From the IMG/VR virus record IMGVR_UViG_3300025127_000243, positions 1 to 25,500 of that record: a stretch of DNA of 25,500 bases; one strand, 5' to 3'. Shown piece by piece: positions 15,155 through 22,773 of this stretch (position 1 is the first letter of the stretch; the number at the start of each line of letters is the position of its first letter). The notes beneath the pieces were generated by a model. It saw only the letters and a list, made by a program, of their open reading frames with translations, did not search any database and had not been told where the DNA came from. Both the position numbers and the translations under genes were made by a program. The stretch is from a virus.

Positions 15155-16851
15155 TAGGCAGCAGCCCTCCCGCGCATTTCAAGGTTGCTCATCATATCAT
15201 ACATAGTGCTAATACCATTATTAAGATTACCTTGACCCGTGGGATCCGCACCGCGGACCGCGTCTGTTGTCATGACAAACTCTCCCGGCATGAGCATGGC
15301 GCGAACACTGTCTTCATTAGGGGTGCCTTCGTTAGGACCGATACCCCCGGTGCGTCTTGGGAAAACGTCGCCACCATCTTCAAAGGTTCTTACGGGAGCC
15401 ATTGCTCCCAAACCAGCAACCAAATATTTCTTACCCTCCTCAGTTCTGGTTCCATCGGGATTGTAGAAGTAAGTAGAATAATCTTCTGGGTAACCCGCAG
15501 CTATGAGATATCTTTTATACTCCGCGGCTGTTTGTTCTGGAGAGGGTGGATCTGGTGTGTCAAAGAATCCTCCGGCTGCTGCCGCTCCAGTTGCTGCTGC
15601 CGCCGCAGGACCAAAAGTTCTAATTAAGCCCGGCCCTAAACTACTTTTAGTAACTCCCGCTGCCGCCTTTTCTGCTATCTTGTCCAAGATGCTTTGAGAA
15701 GCATTAGGGTTTGCTATTTTAAAAGCCTCTACCGCTTTCCGTGCCGCATCTCCCTGTGCCACGGCTACCTGAGCAGCAGTAGGTTGGTCCGGGAAGAAAA
15801 CCTGCCCAAAATCGAGGTCTTTAATAGATTGAGTAAGAGGCACGTTTCGGAACGGAACAGTGGGATCCGGAGGCGGCGGCGCTTGAAGCAATTGATCCGT
15901 AAATTGATTAAAAGGTTGATTTGCATCTAACGCTCCGGCTGAAAGGTTGATGTCTCCGGGTTGCGGACCTACAGCTATCGGAGCCTGTGCCTTTAACAGG
16001 GCTTGTGCTTGTGCTGGGGCTTGTGCCTGTACTGGGTCGGTAACAGTAACAGCTTTTTGATCTCGCAAAAACTTAGGTAAGAACTCTCTTGCTGAAAAAG
16101 CCTCTTGTCCCGTTAATACTCCGCCTAATCTGCTAAACCCAGAGCTAAGTAAATTAGGATTAAGCGCACTTTTCACATTACTGATAGCGCCGGACACACC
16201 ACCGGACAGGCTGCCGCTTATACCTGCGCCGATTCCGCCTACTACACCACCGAGAGCCGCGGTTCTAAGAGCATCTTTTAAATTACCCCCGTTTAAAAGA
16301 CTGCCAATACCACCACTAATCGCACCCGCGTAAACAGGTCCAACGAAAGGAGTGAGACCTATCGTAAGCAAAACAGGCGCGGCTTTCTTAATAACCTTAC
16401 CGATCTTTTTAACAGTCTTTTTTACGGCTCTAGCAACAGAAGATACCGCTTTTTTAGCGGCTCTAAATATTTTCTTGAAAAAGAACTCTGGTAGACCTGT
16501 CTCAGGGTTTATAGAGTTTTCCCCTGATCCAACGATATATCTCTCTGGATCTTCAACGCCAAGCTCTCTAAGATGGTCAAAAATAGACTCTTTAAGCTTA
16601 TCATTACCTTGAATAAGGGCCTTCGGTATAACAAGCTCGCCTGTTTCAACGTGGGCTACCGTGTCGTCGCCATATCGCCCATATGACGCCATACGTCGTG
16701 CAATATTATTAAAATTAGCAATACCTTGATCGCCAAAAGCCTCAATAGTCTCTTGTTTTTCAAGAGCCTCTATTTCAGCGTCATCCATTATGAAATCGGC
16801 GATACCGCCTGCGGGAAGTATTTCTTCTTGTAAAGCAGCGTTTTGTGTCAT
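15154..16851 (-). CDS. Virion protein candidate with cationic amphipathic helix and glycine-rich hydrophobic segment
   Basis: This 565-residue protein starts at ATG 16849-16851 with only a weak upstream GGTG. Residues 60-82 contain DDTVAHVETGELVIPKALIQ, resembling motifs at the ends of phage tape-measure-like proteins. Residues 113-121 are SINPETGLPEF. Residues 124-157 are strikingly cationic and amphipathic (FFKKIFRAAKKAVSSVARAV onward, then KKTVKKIGKVIKKAA), followed by hydrophobic glycine-rich sequence (158-225, with GGVVGGIGAGISGSLSGG). The middle is alanine/proline/glutamine-rich. The end has FEDGGDVFPRR, then a second motif with AMLMPGEFVMTTDAVRGA (518-535) and a helical MYDMMSNLEMRG. 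The chain of cationic helix, membrane-compatible glycine-rich segment and tape-measure-like motifs suggests an ejected membrane-active protein. No lysozyme motif is seen. Function is inferred. Confidence 0.62.
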   Translation of the reverse strand: MTQNAALQEEILPAGGIADFIMDDAEIEALEKQETIEAFGDQGIANFNNIARRMASYGRYGDDTVAHVETGELVIPKALIQGNDKLKESIFDHLRELGVEDPERYIVGSGENSINPETGLPEFFFKKIFRAAKKAVSSVARAVKKTVKKIGKVIKKAAPVLLTIGLTPFVGPVYAGAISGGIGSLLNGGNLKDALRTAALGGVVGGIGAGISGSLSGGVSGAISNVKSALNPNLLSSGFSRLGGVLTGQEAFSAREFLPKFLRDQKAVTVTDPVQAQAPAQAQALLKAQAPIAVGPQPGDINLSAGALDANQPFNQFTDQLLQAPPPPDPTVPFRNVPLTQSIKDLDFGQVFFPDQPTAAQVAVAQGDAARKAVEAFKIANPNASQSILDKIAEKAAAGVTKSSLGPGLIRTFGPAAAAATGAAAAGGFFDTPDPPSPEQTAAEYKRYLIAAGYPEDYSTYFYNPDGTRTEEGKKYLVAGLGAMAPVRTFEDGGDVFPRRTGGIGPNEGTPNEDSVRAMLMPGEFVMTTDAVRGADPTGQGNLNNGISTMYDMMSNLEMRGRAAA

Positions 16852-16908
16852 GTTTTACACCATTTAAAGCTAGGCCATCTTACATAAAACACATAAGGTG
16901 GTCTACGT

Positions 16909-17208
16909 TTATCCTATCGTAACAGAAACGGTTCCCACTGCTCCCGTTCCTGTACTGCCCGCAACATGCGGATTGTTTGCCCTGGATATTTTTAAGAACC
17001 CATCTACATCCATGACCGAACCTACTTCAAGCCCCACATCGTTATTTGGCAAGTCCGTAAACACCATCGTCGTGTGCCGACCCTCACCGGGCTGTTGTGT
17101 CTGCAATAAAAAGAGCGACAAGGCTCGAACTAAATCGTCAAAATAAACAGGAGAGTAAGTGCGGGGTGGCACCGAAAAAGTAGGAGGAACTAAAGACCTA
17201 CCACTCAT
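16909..17208 (-). CDS. Small conserved-type virion-operon protein with ATG-V-G-x-V tail motif
   Basis: This 99-residue protein's start overlaps the nozzle-like gene stop in an ATGA arrangement. The N-terminus is proline-rich (LVPPTFSVPPRTYSPVYFDD), then a helix (LVRALSLFLLQTQQPGEG) and a beta region (TTMVFTDLPNNDVGLEVGS). The C-terminus reads STGTGAVGTVSVTIG, matching the repeated unit of the 195-residue protein at 21460-22047 and the tail of the protein at 23424-23723. I recognise this type from marine phage contigs but know of no assigned function. A 57-base gap follows before the next gene, without a clear promoter or terminator. Confidence 0.7.
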   Translation of the reverse strand: MSGRSLVPPTFSVPPRTYSPVYFDDLVRALSLFLLQTQQPGEGRHTTMVFTDLPNNDVGLEVGSVMDVDGFLKISRANNPHVAGSTGTGAVGTVSVTIG

Positions 17209-19019
17209 CGTCGCCCATCCTGTTTAACATCAAGTCTAGTTGAGCCCAGTCGCCAGGTTACTCCCAACTCCGTTGTCTCTACTCTAACACCTACAGCCCT
17301 GCCGCGTAACCGCACATGATTTAATGTCGCCGTGTTTGTAACATCGGTGGCAAAAGACTGTGTATATCCCGTTCCGGGAAAGTTCTCTGCTTTTAGCGTA
17401 AAAACGGCTGTTCGATTGGCTGTCGCAGGTGAATCCAAAAAGCTTATATCAGGAATTAATCTGCGAACAAAAGCAAAGTTCTCTCCATCTCCTATATCTA
17501 CAGGACTGCTTTCTATGAACGCAGAGAGTGCTGATCCATCGTCATCCGCACCGTTTTCGTGGTTGAACAAGTAAGCCCCGCTTGCCGCTATTGGAAACTC
17601 GTTAATGCCTCTATCTAACCAAGCGGTCCGTGCTAAAGAGCCAAAGTACCAAACCTGTTCATCGTAATTGAAGATGACATACTTGTCATTAGAAGAGGCA
17701 CTGGCTGAAGGATAGAACCAAAACACTTCGCCAAACTCAGTGTTCAAGCCTGCATATACCTGCTCTGCTTGAGTAAAATTAAAATCGTCAAAGACAGTAT
17801 CACGAACCGTGCAAGGTAATGGCTTGACCGTGCCATCATACACATAGAAACGTCCATTACCCATCCAGAACACGGCGTCTCCTGCGGCAACCGCGGCATT
17901 CGGTCCAAGGACCGTGACCCCCGTAGATATTTGCGTAAGCCCAAAGGTAAAGGGAGGACCTATAAATTGTAGAGAATGAGCAGAGTTATCAGTAAGAATA
18001 AACACCTCTCGCCGTGTCTCGGTTACTGACACTATCTGTGATCCCGAACCAACCACTAAATCCCCTGCGGTATTCGTTGCGGAGGGAAGCCAGTCGGTGG
18101 CGTTCTCTTGTGAAGAGAAACGGATAAGTAATTTATCTTGCGTGGAGGATCCTATGGGATTGCAACCAAAGACAAGAACATGTCTGTCGCGGTCGGATAC
18201 AAGAACCTTTCTAGCCACTGTGGGGGCGTTACTATCTAAAGTTGATAATTCAACCGCTCGTGTTGTTAATCCGTTTGTTCTGTCCCAGTAGTAAATAGAC
18301 CCGTCACGAATGTTAAAAAGTAAGTCTTCACCAAAGTTGTCTTGACTGAAGATACGTATGCTACCGCCACCCGCAACGGTGGTTGCGGCTGAACCCCACG
18401 TGCCACGGCCCCAGGTGCCTGCACCCCAACCTGTGCCTGGAACAACCGTATCTATACCAATATTAATTTGGTACTTCGCAACAACGCTTCCCCCACCATT
18501 ACCTGAATCGGAGGAGTTAGCGGCAACAGATGTTGTTATCGTATAGGTGTTCGCTGTCGGAACAGTGACTATCTCATATTCTATGTTTAAGATAGCAGCG
18601 GTTATGTTACCACCTAACGTAGCGGCACCGCTAAAAGTTACAAAGTCACCTACGATAGCACCGTGACCACTATCTGTTACCGTGATAGTGGTTGACCCAT
18701 TGGTTGCGGCAAAGGTAGCGGCATTAGTTGTCGTTTTACGAATTGGGGTTATATCGTTAAAGGCACCACCCTCTGCGATATAAAACTTCTTATGTGTGCC
18801 TACACCTAAAAACTTTGAGCCATCTAACGCAATCCAAGCGTGTAGAGATCTACAAGTTCCTAAAAAAGTGTTCAAAGAATATTTAATCCATCCACCTAAT
18901 TTTTCAGGAAAGCCAAACCTAAACCTAACTTTATCACAATCATTCCAGCCGCCTTCATTAGAATAAGCTGTAATTTCTGTGTTGACTCCAGGTCTAAATT
19001 TAAAGGTGGAAAGAGGCAT
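17205..19019 (-). CDS. Tail nozzle / packaged-DNA stabilisation-like protein (P22 gp10 / T7 gp12-like role)
   Basis: This 604-residue protein's start overlaps the upstream stop as TAATG (19019). The N-terminus, FRPGVNTEITAYSNEGGW followed by DCDKVRFRFGFPEKLGGW, is the pattern I associate with phage tail-tip or DNA-stabilisation proteins. The body is beta-rich with propeller-like strands (FLGVGTHKKFYIAEGG, VLVSDRDRHVLVFGCNP, DAVFWMGNGRFYVYDG), as expected for a hexameric nozzle closing the tail tube. Residues about 92-190 look like an inserted beta domain (SGHGAIVGDFVTFSGA, later TVPTANTYTITTSV) resembling FCCH or bacterial Ig-like insertions in phage tail proteins. A glycine/tryptophan motif GTGWGAGTWGRGTWG follows. 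Nearby genes resembling gp4 and an adaptor support a neck/tail position. Confidence in 'virion tail protein' is high, and in the exact P22/T7 equivalent moderate. Confidence 0.7.
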   Translation of the reverse strand: MPLSTFKFRPGVNTEITAYSNEGGWNDCDKVRFRFGFPEKLGGWIKYSLNTFLGTCRSLHAWIALDGSKFLGVGTHKKFYIAEGGAFNDITPIRKTTTNAATFAATNGSTTITVTDSGHGAIVGDFVTFSGAATLGGNITAAILNIEYEIVTVPTANTYTITTSVAANSSDSGNGGGSVVAKYQINIGIDTVVPGTGWGAGTWGRGTWGSAATTVAGGGSIRIFSQDNFGEDLLFNIRDGSIYYWDRTNGLTTRAVELSTLDSNAPTVARKVLVSDRDRHVLVFGCNPIGSSTQDKLLIRFSSQENATDWLPSATNTAGDLVVGSGSQIVSVTETRREVFILTDNSAHSLQFIGPPFTFGLTQISTGVTVLGPNAAVAAGDAVFWMGNGRFYVYDGTVKPLPCTVRDTVFDDFNFTQAEQVYAGLNTEFGEVFWFYPSASASSNDKYVIFNYDEQVWYFGSLARTAWLDRGINEFPIAASGAYLFNHENGADDDGSALSAFIESSPVDIGDGENFAFVRRLIPDISFLDSPATANRTAVFTLKAENFPGTGYTQSFATDVTNTATLNHVRLRGRAVGVRVETTELGVTWRLGSTRLDVKQDGRR

Positions 19020-19222
19020 TAATCTTCCGCTTGTTTTACACTCTCAATAAGTTGATTAGTCATGACCGACAAAGCCGCATCAACTTGATCTAACTTAAAT
19101 TTAATCTGTGCTTTTTGTGTTTGAAGATCCTTAATCTGAGCAATAAAATATTTGCTATTGTCTTGAAGATCTTCTTCCTTGTAATCAACACCGTTGATAT
19201 TAACTACGTTTGTCTCAGCCAT
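19019..19222 (-). CDS. Small coiled-coil phage protein (DUF6447-like)
   Basis: The start is set at ATG 19220-19222, giving MAETNVVNINGVDYKEEDL and 67 residues. It overlaps the upstream stop as TAATG, with AGGAG about ten bases before it. An in-frame TTG two codons earlier is less likely. A short N-terminal beta segment (VVNINGVDYKEEDLQD) precedes a single long helix (YFIAQIKDLQTQKAQIKFKL and onward), probably a coiled coil. The NINGVxYxxEDL plus helix layout resembles a small family found in phage tail regions beside fibre genes, which I associate with DUF6447 (from memory, not searched). Its place between the fibre and nozzle genes suggests a tail-assembly helper or chaperone, which is inference. 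Confidence 0.72.
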   Translation of the reverse strand: MAETNVVNINGVDYKEEDLQDNSKYFIAQIKDLQTQKAQIKFKLDQVDAALSVMTNQLIESVKQAED

Positions 19223-19539
19223 TACCAAGGCACTCCTGATCCTTCAGTTGGGGTTGCTTTTTCTGCAATTTGATTAGCTACATTAGACTCTATTGAATCT
19301 ACTTCATCAGAACCCAGAACGTCTTTTGCCCACTCCACCGCTTTTGTTTCTGTAATATCTGAGTAAGCCGTGAAGTCAGATAAATCGTCGGTAGGAATCC
19401 TCGCGGTGCCATAGCATCTTCCTGAGTTTCCATCTGAATCTTGATCTTCACAATTCCAATGTACGTTAAAAACCACATCGGTTTTTCCACTCAAACTTTT
19501 ATGAAAATCAAGATTATTTATTGTCCATGTCGCTGCCAT
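19222..19539 (-). CDS. Small phage protein of unknown function (WTIxxLD...VHW type)
   Basis: This 105-residue protein has a strong AAGGAG ribosome site before ATG 19537-19539. A beta-rich N-terminal part (TWTINNLDFHKSL, DVVFNVHWNCEDQD) has two cysteines (C30 and C42). It is followed by FTAYSDITETKAVEWAKDVL, a helix, and a Pro/Gly end with TEGSGVPW. This layout is one I recognise as recurrent in marine phages next to fibre genes, sometimes listed as a domain of unknown function (DUF7936-like, from memory). It is acidic, has no signal or membrane segment, and is co-expressed with the fibre (16 bases after the fibre stop). It could be a minor tail protein or fibre assembly factor. Confidence 0.72.
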   Translation of the reverse strand: MAATWTINNLDFHKSLSGKTDVVFNVHWNCEDQDSDGNSGRCYGTARIPTDDLSDFTAYSDITETKAVEWAKDVLGSDEVDSIESNVANQIAEKATPTEGSGVPW

Positions 19540-19555
19540 TTTTTTTCTCCTTAAT

Positions 19556-21448
19556 TTAGCAAGCCATCAATACACATGGCACAAGGTATGAGCCATCATC
19601 ATAAGTATGTGAAACGTGTGTGCTGGTGACCTTTGCAATCGTTTTTGATCGCACGATATCATCGCCTTGTGGCTTCGCTGTGCCATCCCCCGCACTCATC
19701 AGCAAGTCACCTCGTGCTATTGTTGTGCCACTAGCGATACGAATAACCATGTCGCCCGTCATTGCGATATTCATATCGTTTACACGACTACTAGCGTAGG
19801 GGTCGTCATCAAGATCTTTATCTTCATTCCAATTAATAAATACACCAGCTACATTTACGTCACCTTCTACAGACGATACAGCCATGCAGTTTAATTGTTC
19901 GTTATTTTTAGTTTTTCCATCCTCGCTAGTCCAGACAGCCATCTTGTCAAGGTTGGTCATTACCGTACCTTTGAGCAAGCCATCAATGCGTTTTCCATCT
20001 GTAGTTTGTGACCAACGTCCTAAGTGACCACCGTTGTAAGTTACAGTGCTGCCAGACACAATGATGCTGCCTTCATTACTGTTATCTTGTCTAAAAACTA
20101 CAAGCGTTCCGTCAGTGTCCTCCCTATTGACATAAAGTCCTGCGCTTGTGCTTGTTGTACCAAGAAAACCAGCATCATTAGCATGTGTTTCAACACCGGG
20201 ACTAGCCAACCCTGCCGCTGCCTTTCTTACCAAAAATCGTCCAGAAGTATCAAAACGAGCAATTTCAGTAGTTGTATCGTTTGCTCTATCTAAATTATTG
20301 AATGTAAAAACTGCGGCACTAGGTTTATTGAATTTATAATTTGCTGACCCAATTCCTAATCCGTAAAAGTTCGTTCCATCATCATAAAGACCAAAGACTT
20401 TGTTAGCGACAAGTGCGCCAAGAGATAATCTAGCGGCAGGGGCTGTAGCTCCAATGCCAACATTACCTGCCGCAGTAATACGCATACGCTCTGTATTATT
20501 AGTTCCAAAAAGCAATGGATTGTTGGATACATTCTTTAACTGACTACCACCATTTGACGCTATAAGTTGAACGGTATCTGTGCTAACAATCTGAATTACA
20601 CCATCATTACGAACGTCCAGTGCTGTGCCACCTGATGGGGTAGTTCCAATTCCAACCGCACCACTTGAATCAATACGCATGACCTCCGCAGCAGCTTCTG
20701 ATGATGCTGTTTTAAACACCAGAGACGTAGCGTTTGAACTAGCTGAAAAGTCACCCTCTGACACAGCTTCTATACCAGCGGCTACCAGTATAGCATCTGT
20801 ACCTGCCCCTTCATCAGGAGCTTGGAAATTAATTACTCCAAGTTTGTCACCAGCAGCTATATCCGTCTCACCTGTTTGGATTGTAAGAACGAAAGGATTA
20901 TCATCACCCGTTGCAGTTGATTTGAAAAACAACCCATCGTCAGGATCGTGTGTAATGGTTACATCAGTATCTGCGCCAAAACCTAAAACTGCATTATCAC
21001 TGTTAAGGGTTACATTATCTCCAAAATTTACTGAACTAGCAAAGAGACTTGAGACTGCCGCACCGCTTCCTGCACCGTCAGCAAATATAATATCAGCATT
21101 ACCATTTGGTATCGTTACATTGGCACCTGTCCCTTGGCTAAACACAGCAGATTGACCACTAGCGTTTTTCACAAAATATAACTTATCTTGGTCGTTAGGA
21201 CTGATAGTGATAGTGTTTGTTCCAGTAGGAGATCCAGCCAAAGATAAGACTTTGAACATACCGTCTGTAAGTGAGCCATCCGTGGTCGTCAGGGTGTGTG
21301 AGGTTCCAGAGAGTGTGATACTTCCCACACCGTTCAGAGCACGATCTATGATGTCAAAGTTTGTGTTAGTGGTTTCACCCCACGTCCCCGACTGATCCCC
21401 GGTTTCAATTTTTTCAATGCCATTATTAGCTGTATATGTAGAAGTCAT
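19556..21448 (-). CDS. Tail fibre / receptor-binding protein candidate (630 residues)
   Basis: The N-terminus, STYTANNGIEKIETGDQSG followed by TWGETTNTNFDIIDRALNG, matches the attachment module shared by many phage fibre proteins. It is followed by beta-rich shaft sequence (SITLSGTSHTLTTTDGSLTD, TITISPNDQDKLYFVKNASG). Two fibre-shaft units of the MRI-x-GxVGIGTT type occur: EVMRIDSSGAVGIGTTPSGG (about 255-275) and ERMRITAAGNVGIGATAPAA (about 320-340). The C-terminal 130 residues form a distinct globular domain (DMNIAMTGDMVIRIASGTTI, ARGDLLMSAGDGTAKPQGDD, ending VPCVLMAC), probably the receptor-binding or trimer-locking end, with cysteines near the terminus. I see no clear S74 chaperone catalytic dyad. 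It should form trimers at the tail and determine host attachment. The shaft identification is strong and the receptor unknown. Confidence 0.82.
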   Translation of the reverse strand: MTSTYTANNGIEKIETGDQSGTWGETTNTNFDIIDRALNGVGSITLSGTSHTLTTTDGSLTDGMFKVLSLAGSPTGTNTITISPNDQDKLYFVKNASGQSAVFSQGTGANVTIPNGNADIIFADGAGSGAAVSSLFASSVNFGDNVTLNSDNAVLGFGADTDVTITHDPDDGLFFKSTATGDDNPFVLTIQTGETDIAAGDKLGVINFQAPDEGAGTDAILVAAGIEAVSEGDFSASSNATSLVFKTASSEAAAEVMRIDSSGAVGIGTTPSGGTALDVRNDGVIQIVSTDTVQLIASNGGSQLKNVSNNPLLFGTNNTERMRITAAGNVGIGATAPAARLSLGALVANKVFGLYDDGTNFYGLGIGSANYKFNKPSAAVFTFNNLDRANDTTTEIARFDTSGRFLVRKAAAGLASPGVETHANDAGFLGTTSTSAGLYVNREDTDGTLVVFRQDNSNEGSIIVSGSTVTYNGGHLGRWSQTTDGKRIDGLLKGTVMTNLDKMAVWTSEDGKTKNNEQLNCMAVSSVEGDVNVAGVFINWNEDKDLDDDPYASSRVNDMNIAMTGDMVIRIASGTTIARGDLLMSAGDGTAKPQGDDIVRSKTIAKVTSTHVSHTYDDGSYLVPCVLMAC

Positions 21449-21459
21449 GATCTATCTCA

Positions 21460-22047
21460 CTATGCGGCTTTACGTTTTGTTTCTTGCCAATTAGGCGTTT
21501 GACTAGGTGTTAAAGAAGTCCAATTAGGTGTCTGACTAGGTGTTATACCCGACCAATTAGGTGTCTGACTAGGCACTATCAGTCCCCATACATTTACGTT
21601 TGACGTTTCACCTGTGGCAGAAACACCAGTAAGCGAAACTGTAATACCCTGTCCCTCAACAATAGTGACAGAGCCAACAGAACCAGTTCCCGCAACTCCT
21701 GTGACATCAACATTACCATCAGCCGATACCGTAACGCTACCTAAACCTGTGGTGCCTGCCACACCTGTAGCATCGACGTTGGCATCACCAGTGGCGACAA
21801 CTGATCCTAAACCTGTGGTTCCGGCAACCCCTGTAACATCTACATTGGCATCCGCTGATACTGTGACAGAACCAACAGACCCTGTTCCTGCCACCCCTGT
21901 GACAGCAACATCAATACTAATAATTACTGTAACACTACCTAATCCAGCTGTAGCACCAGGGACAGCGACATTCTGTCCCCATCCCGCAGACCCCCAAGCC
22001 TGCGTTGAGGAGTTCCATCCCTCGAATGCTACTTTTATGTCGGTCAT
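21460..22047 (-). CDS. Repeat protein: 22-residue VTGVAGT repeats and PSQTPNW repeats
   Basis: The start overlaps the upstream stop as TAATG (22047). The 195-residue product has three parts. The N-terminus is Trp/Gly-rich (FEGWNSSTQAWGSAGWGQNV). Then come four near-identical 22-23 residue units of the form VTGVAGTxGxGSVTVSADANVD (about 48-138) and a degenerate fifth. A C-terminal run holds three PSQTPNW units about ten residues apart (159-187), ending in basic ETKRKAA. All repeats are beta-prone and low complexity, suggesting a fibrous or solenoid decoration. There is no enzyme motif. It is between the fibre and a small tail protein, so it is probably a virion surface or tail-associated component. 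Function unknown. Confidence 0.75.
   Translation of the reverse strand: MTDIKVAFEGWNSSTQAWGSAGWGQNVAVPGATAGLGSVTVIISIDVAVTGVAGTGSVGSVTVSADANVDVTGVAGTTGLGSVVATGDANVDATGVAGTTGLGSVTVSADGNVDVTGVAGTGSVGSVTIVEGQGITVSLTGVSATGETSNVNVWGLIVPSQTPNWSGITPSQTPNWTSLTPSQTPNWQETKRKAA
21487..21573 (-). repeat. Three tandem PSQTPNW-coding repeats (~30-33 bp)
   Basis: Near-identical DNA units, each containing CCAATTAGG(T/C)GT(C/T)TGACTAGG, occur three times. They encode the C-terminal PSQTPNW units of the 195-residue protein. The units differ at only a few bases, indicating recent duplication or selection to keep them alike. Confidence 0.85.
21634..21906 (-). repeat. Tandem 66-69-bp repeats encoding VTGVAGT units
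   Basis: Four consecutive units of about 66-69 bases encode VTGVAGTxGxGSVTV in the 195-residue protein. They have diverged at the third codon positions while the protein motif is kept, which suggests selection on protein structure rather than only slippage. The strong complementary-strand open frame here is a by-product of the repeat composition. Confidence 0.85.
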
Positions 22048-22478
22048 TAGGCTATTCTAATTATCGCCGTTGTTGCACCAGCTGATGGAAACTGAACAGT
22101 AAAATCCCCAGAAGAACTTGATTTATCGCCTCCAAAATCAAGAACACACACAGAAGTATCTCCAGTCGTGTCTTCATTGAATATTAAGGCACCCCTAGCC
22201 GTTATAGTTGAACTGCTAAAAGTTGTGTCGGCAAAATCAGTTAAGGCTGTAGTGCCACTGGTTGAGGGATCGACTCTCGTAAGAGTGTTTCCCTTAGCCG
22301 TGTATCCAGTGCCTGATACCTCATTACTTGTGGTATAAGCAGTGGTTGTGGCGTCTAGGGTGGCGCTACTTGTATACAAAGCTAATTTAAAAGTGCTTCC
22401 GCCTGAATTTAAAAAATTGTGCTTTGCCTCAAGTAACTCTTTTTTAAAACTTGTACACATTGCCTGGGTAATAGACAT
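22047..22478 (-). CDS. Phage tail/structural protein of unknown exact role (143 residues)
   Basis: AGGAG lies eight bases before ATG 22476-22478. The N-terminal helix contains ITQAMCTSFKKELLEAKHNF, followed by a beta-sandwich-like, Thr/Ser-rich sequence (TFKLALYTSSATLDATTTAY, NEVSGTGYTAKGNTLT, and a closing TVQFPSAGATTAIIRIA). I recognise this layout as a frequent small gene near the tail genes of marine phages, without an assigned function. The beta-rich body and position suggest a virion decoration or tail-completion protein. There are no membrane or catalytic features. The stop overlaps the next start as TAATG. Confidence 0.72.
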   Translation of the reverse strand: MSITQAMCTSFKKELLEAKHNFLNSGGSTFKLALYTSSATLDATTTAYTTSNEVSGTGYTAKGNTLTRVDPSTSGTTALTDFADTTFSSSTITARGALIFNEDTTGDTSVCVLDFGGDKSSSSGDFTVQFPSAGATTAIIRIA

Positions 22479-22479
22479 C

Positions 22480-22773
22480 TTATAATCTCCTAATCATCTC
22501 TGCTAACTCAACGTGACCTGCTTCTTTTAAAGCGTTGTATACCGTAGTTCTATCTGATTTTATGGCCTCTTTCATGTAAAAAGCCACCACAGACTCCATG
22601 CTTTGTTTAAATGCTTCTGCTTGATCTCTTATAACAGGTGGGGCGTTTTCGGAGACAGACATTAGTTTATTAACACAACGGTGAGCCACCTCTTCCGGAG
22701 TCCACCCGCGATTTAAGGTAGTCTCAACATCTACATGAAAATCGTCCGGCATATTTATGTTAACGTCAAACAT
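22480..22773 (-). CDS. Small helical protein, function unknown (97 residues)
   Basis: The start overlaps the adaptor-like gene stop as TAATG (22773), and the stop is 1 base before the next start. Residues 1-20 contain NINMPDDFHVDVETTL. The rest is mostly helix (TPEEVAHRCVNKLMSV, RDQAEAFKQSMESVVAFYMK, TVYNALKEAGHVELAEMIRRL). The size and all-helical end could suit a tail-assembly chaperone or small neck protein, but I recognise no family. It is acidic to neutral, with no signal peptide or cysteine cluster. It is real given the tight coupling on both sides. Confidence 0.7.
   Translation of the reverse strand: MFDVNINMPDDFHVDVETTLNRGWTPEEVAHRCVNKLMSVSENAPPVIRDQAEAFKQSMESVVAFYMKEAIKSDRTTVYNALKEAGHVELAEMIRRL

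Noticed and set aside
16852-16908. Promoter or small gene in the largest gap of the virion operon
   Set aside because: The 57 bases contain no convincing -35/-10 pair, hairpin or ribosome-bound small frame.
17205-19019. Sialidase or glycosidase function for the beta-rich 604-residue protein
   Set aside because: Propeller-like strands are visible but no catalytic Asp-box series or active-site motif. The N-terminal pattern favours a tail nozzle.
20625-21155. Long plus-strand open frame opposite the fibre gene
   Set aside because: It is a complementary-strand shadow of the low-complexity fibre gene, rich in P, S and V, with no ribosome site or operon context.
21487-21906. CRISPR-like array
   Set aside because: The repeats are contiguous coding units in one open frame with no unique spacers.
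21614-22060. Plus-strand open frame rich in PVTSTL repeats
   Set aside because: It mirrors the tandem repeats of the 195-residue minus-strand gene and lies against the operon direction.
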